Positions 62,258 to 64,000 of a DNA stretch of 64,000 bases are shown one piece after another. This DNA is from [Pseudopropionibacterium] massiliense. Its GTDB lineage: Bacteria > Actinomycetota > Actinomycetes > Propionibacteriales > Propionibacteriaceae. The translations under genes and the position numbers were made by a program. The notes below the pieces were generated by a model that saw nothing but the letters and a program-made list of their open reading frames with translations, was not told where the DNA came from and made no database searches. The first letter of the stretch is position 1; every line of letters starts with the position of its first letter. Location of the stretch: contig NZ_LR027842.1 in the NCBI RefSeq assembly GCF_900607225.1, forward strand, positions 28,438 through 92,437, read 5' to 3'.

Positions 62258-62327
62258 GCCTGTGAGGCTTATTCACAGGCTCTCCAAAGCTGGTTGGGCC
62301 GGCTTCAGGGAAGCTATGAATAAGCCT
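62258..62327. repeat. Palindromic element, family C copy 2
   Basis: AGGCTTATTCA (62265-62275) and TGAATAAGCCT (62317-62327) are perfect arms; a nested GCCTGTGA (62258-62265) with TCACAGGC (62273-62280) overlaps them. A further CGAGGTTTGTTCACAGG (62361-62377) matches the left end of copy 1. It follows the Rph-like gene and may terminate that operon. Confidence 0.55.
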
Positions 62328-62377
62328 ACGTTTCGAGGTTCAGGAATGGGTTTGATACATCGAGGTTTGTTCACAGG

Positions 62378-62526
62378 ATGCTGGTTGAGCCAGCTCGTGA
62401 GCGCCAGCGAACGGCTGTGTCGAAACCACCCGGCGGCCGAGAAGCACACTCGGACCCCGGATTCCTCAGACACCCACGGGGTGGTCGCGTCTCGATCCTC
62501 GTCGCGGTCCGGGTCAACCAGCTTCG
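62378..62526. repeat. Palindromic intergenic element, family A copy 6
   Basis: CTGGTTGAGCCAGC and TGTCGAAACC on the left; GGTCAACCAGCTTCGG on the right. The centre differs from the other copies. The remaining part of 62237-62689 has no gene. Confidence 0.6.
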
Positions 62527-62689
62527 GAGAGGTCGTGAATTAATCCTCATCCTCGACAACATCGATCGTTAATACCTGGAAGTAGAGATGAAGTGAAACG
62601 CGCGAAGGGCTAGCATGACCATCGCTCCGGCGCTGAAACTTTTTTTCTCGTTGTCCGGAGCCGTTCGTCGAGAAGTGAAGGGGGATTCC

Positions 62690-64000
62690 GTGAGGAGAAG
62701 AACGACATCGCGAGCGGGGCGGCGATCAGCTGCTCTGCTCGTGTCGGCATTGACGGGTTTGACGGGGGCGTTGTTCGGCCCGTCATCCGCTCATGGCCTG
62801 ATTGCGGATTCCGGCGGGGTGAATGCACCCAGCCTCGTGAGGCAGGATGACGCCAAAATCACGCCGATCGCGAACGGCGACATCGCCAATGAAGGTGTCC
62901 TGACCGGAGATCCGGCCGACGGGGTCAAGTGGACCATCACCACTCCGGGTGGTCGCATGACGGACAAGGACACGCTCACGATCAAGGACCAGTACGGCAC
63001 GACCGGTTCCACCCTCGACGTGAAGGAGAACGGGGTCGCCCTTTACCGGGTCCGCAACACCGATCAGTGCCGGCAGAACAGAAGCTCCGCTGGCTGCAGC
63101 CAGGCCCTCTACCCCGAGGCAGGCGAAGCGACCGGCAAGACCACCGTGAACATCGACGATGACGCGGACAGCATCGACGTGATCTATGCCAATGGTGCCA
63201 AGTTCACCGATGAGTACATCTACGTCCTCGAGATCGGCCTCAAGGTCAAGGAAAAGATCCTGGCGGGAGCAAGGTTCAACAACGAGGCCCAGGTCAACGA
63301 CAACCGTGTGCGTGCATCCGTTGCCAAGATTCCGGCCGGAGGCGAGAAACCGGCCGTGGGAAGCGTCACCGTCAGCAAGGTGTTCAATGATCAGGTACCC
63401 CCGCCGGGTGTCGGTCCGCAGTTCCTGCCTGTGCCGCAGACTGTCCGCAACCAGGTCCCGAACGCGAAACCGGTCCCGCCGGATGCGGTGTTCACCGTTC
63501 GCTACAGCTACACCTACGAGGGTGAGGAACGCAGTGGAACCCTCAGGATCACGGGGCCGGGACGGACGGCGACTCTGAACAACGTTCCCGTCGGGTCCGT
63601 CGTCACACTCACCGAGGACCAACCCGAAGTGCCCGGGGTCAGCTTCGGAGACCCGGTGTTCAGCGGACGCGATGTCACCGACGGTGTTCCGGACGCCCGG
63701 AGCGCCCAGGTCACGGTCAACGGCTTCTTCGGCACCTTCGTCCGCCTGAAGAACCCGATCGCCACGAAACTCGCTACCGTCGAGGTGACGCCGGGGGTGT
63801 GTGCGCCGGGTGCGACGGAACCGTCGGAGCCCACGGTGACGATCGGTGAGAGTGAGGACGTCACCTACTCCCAGCCGGAGATCACCAAGGACGGGAAACA
63901 GGTGACGGTGAAGGTCACCGCCACCCCGGCTGCGGGGAGAACCATCGATGGTGGGAATCTGCCTGAGGGGTGGGTGGCCAATGGTGATGGTTCTTTCACG
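62690..64000 (+). CDS. Large secreted surface protein, cut off by the window end
   Basis: The first 437 residues of an exported protein; the frame is still open at the last base. The GTG at 62690 follows AAGGGGG. A basic N-terminus (RRRTTSRAGRRSAALLVSAL) leads a long signal peptide, cleaved near SAHG (about 44). A first domain (VKWTITTPGGRM, DQYGTTGSTLDV) resembles adhesive Ig-like domains of Gram-positive adhesins. Then SVTVSKVFNDQ and FTVRYSYTYEGEERSGTL match DUF5979-type repeats found in pilin-like and adhesin proteins. A C-terminal sorting signal, if any, lies outside the window. Confidence 0.75.
   Translation, partial: MRRRTTSRAGRRSAALLVSALTGLTGALFGPSSAHGLIADSGGVNAPSLVRQDDAKITPIANGDIANEGVLTGDPADGVKWTITTPGGRMTDKDTLTIKDQYGTTGSTLDVKENGVALYRVRNTDQCRQNRSSAGCSQALYPEAGEATGKTTVNIDDDADSIDVIYANGAKFTDEYIYVLEIGLKVKEKILAGARFNNEAQVNDNRVRASVAKIPAGGEKPAVGSVTVSKVFNDQVPPPGVGPQFLPVPQTVRNQVPNAKPVPPDAVFTVRYSYTYEGEERSGTLRITGPGRTATLNNVPVGSVVTLTEDQPEVPGVSFGDPVFSGRDVTDGVPDARSAQVTVNGFFGTFVRLKNPIATKLATVEVTPGVCAPGATEPSEPTVTIGESEDVTYSQPEITKDGKQVTVKVTATPAAGRTIDGGNLPEGWVANGDGSFT

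Overview
The window is about 64 kb of high-GC DNA from an actinomycete. A Propionibacteriaceae-like host (Arachnia or a relative) is the best guess. The grounds are an accessory SecA2, a MurT/GatD pair, a class I Fda-type aldolase, many twin-arginine (Tat) exported proteins, and a dozen genes whose start codon lies 6-7 nt after a TANNNT -10 box, so their mRNAs are probably leaderless. The host assignment is inference; no rRNA or tRNA gene is present.

Layout. 1-9.3 kb holds housekeeping and transport genes: a Tat-exported hydrolase, SecA2, PRPP synthetase, an MFS transporter, an FKBP isomerase, a secreted HExxH protein, IlvE and a Nudix hydrolase. 9.7-19.6 kb is a family cluster of six Tat-exported proteins sharing one C-terminal peptidoglycan-binding-like module: two zinc amidases, one active and one apparently dead NlpC/P60 protein, and two stand-alone modules. 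MurT/GatD, which amidate the peptidoglycan stem peptide, sit inside it. 19.7-31.3 kb holds a giant helical-repeat protein, a second MFS transporter, a YchJ protein, a LURP-one protein, a phosphoesterase, a class A PBP with PASTA domain and a MetPS-like NSS transporter. 31.5-47.2 kb is a surface-glycan locus: PglF/PglE/PglC-like enzymes, four glycosyltransferases, a flippase, three O-antigen ligase/polymerase-like proteins, a Wzz-like protein, a PIG-L deacetylase and a decayed UDP-sugar dehydrogenase.

From 47 to 58 kb the region is accessory and rearranged. It has two tandem Pro/Gln-rich membrane proteins (the second broken by a nonsense codon), a methyltransferase whose 3' end is duplicated so that it brackets an ArsR-MFS pair, a low-GC putative secreted peptide with a four-helix membrane partner, a broken MFS tail, Fda, and two unknown paralogues (one frameshifted) that seem to begin at an ATC codon. 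58.0-62.2 kb is a tightly coupled TetR-MFS-rifampin-phosphotransferase-like operon with a clear operator. The window ends inside a large secreted surface protein.

Three dispersed intergenic palindrome families, called A, B and C here, punctuate the sequence, often between convergent genes. The most unusual elements are the peptidoglycan-module cluster with its shared promoter motif, the ATC-start paralogues, the peptide/membrane-partner pair and the TetR-MFS-Rph operon.
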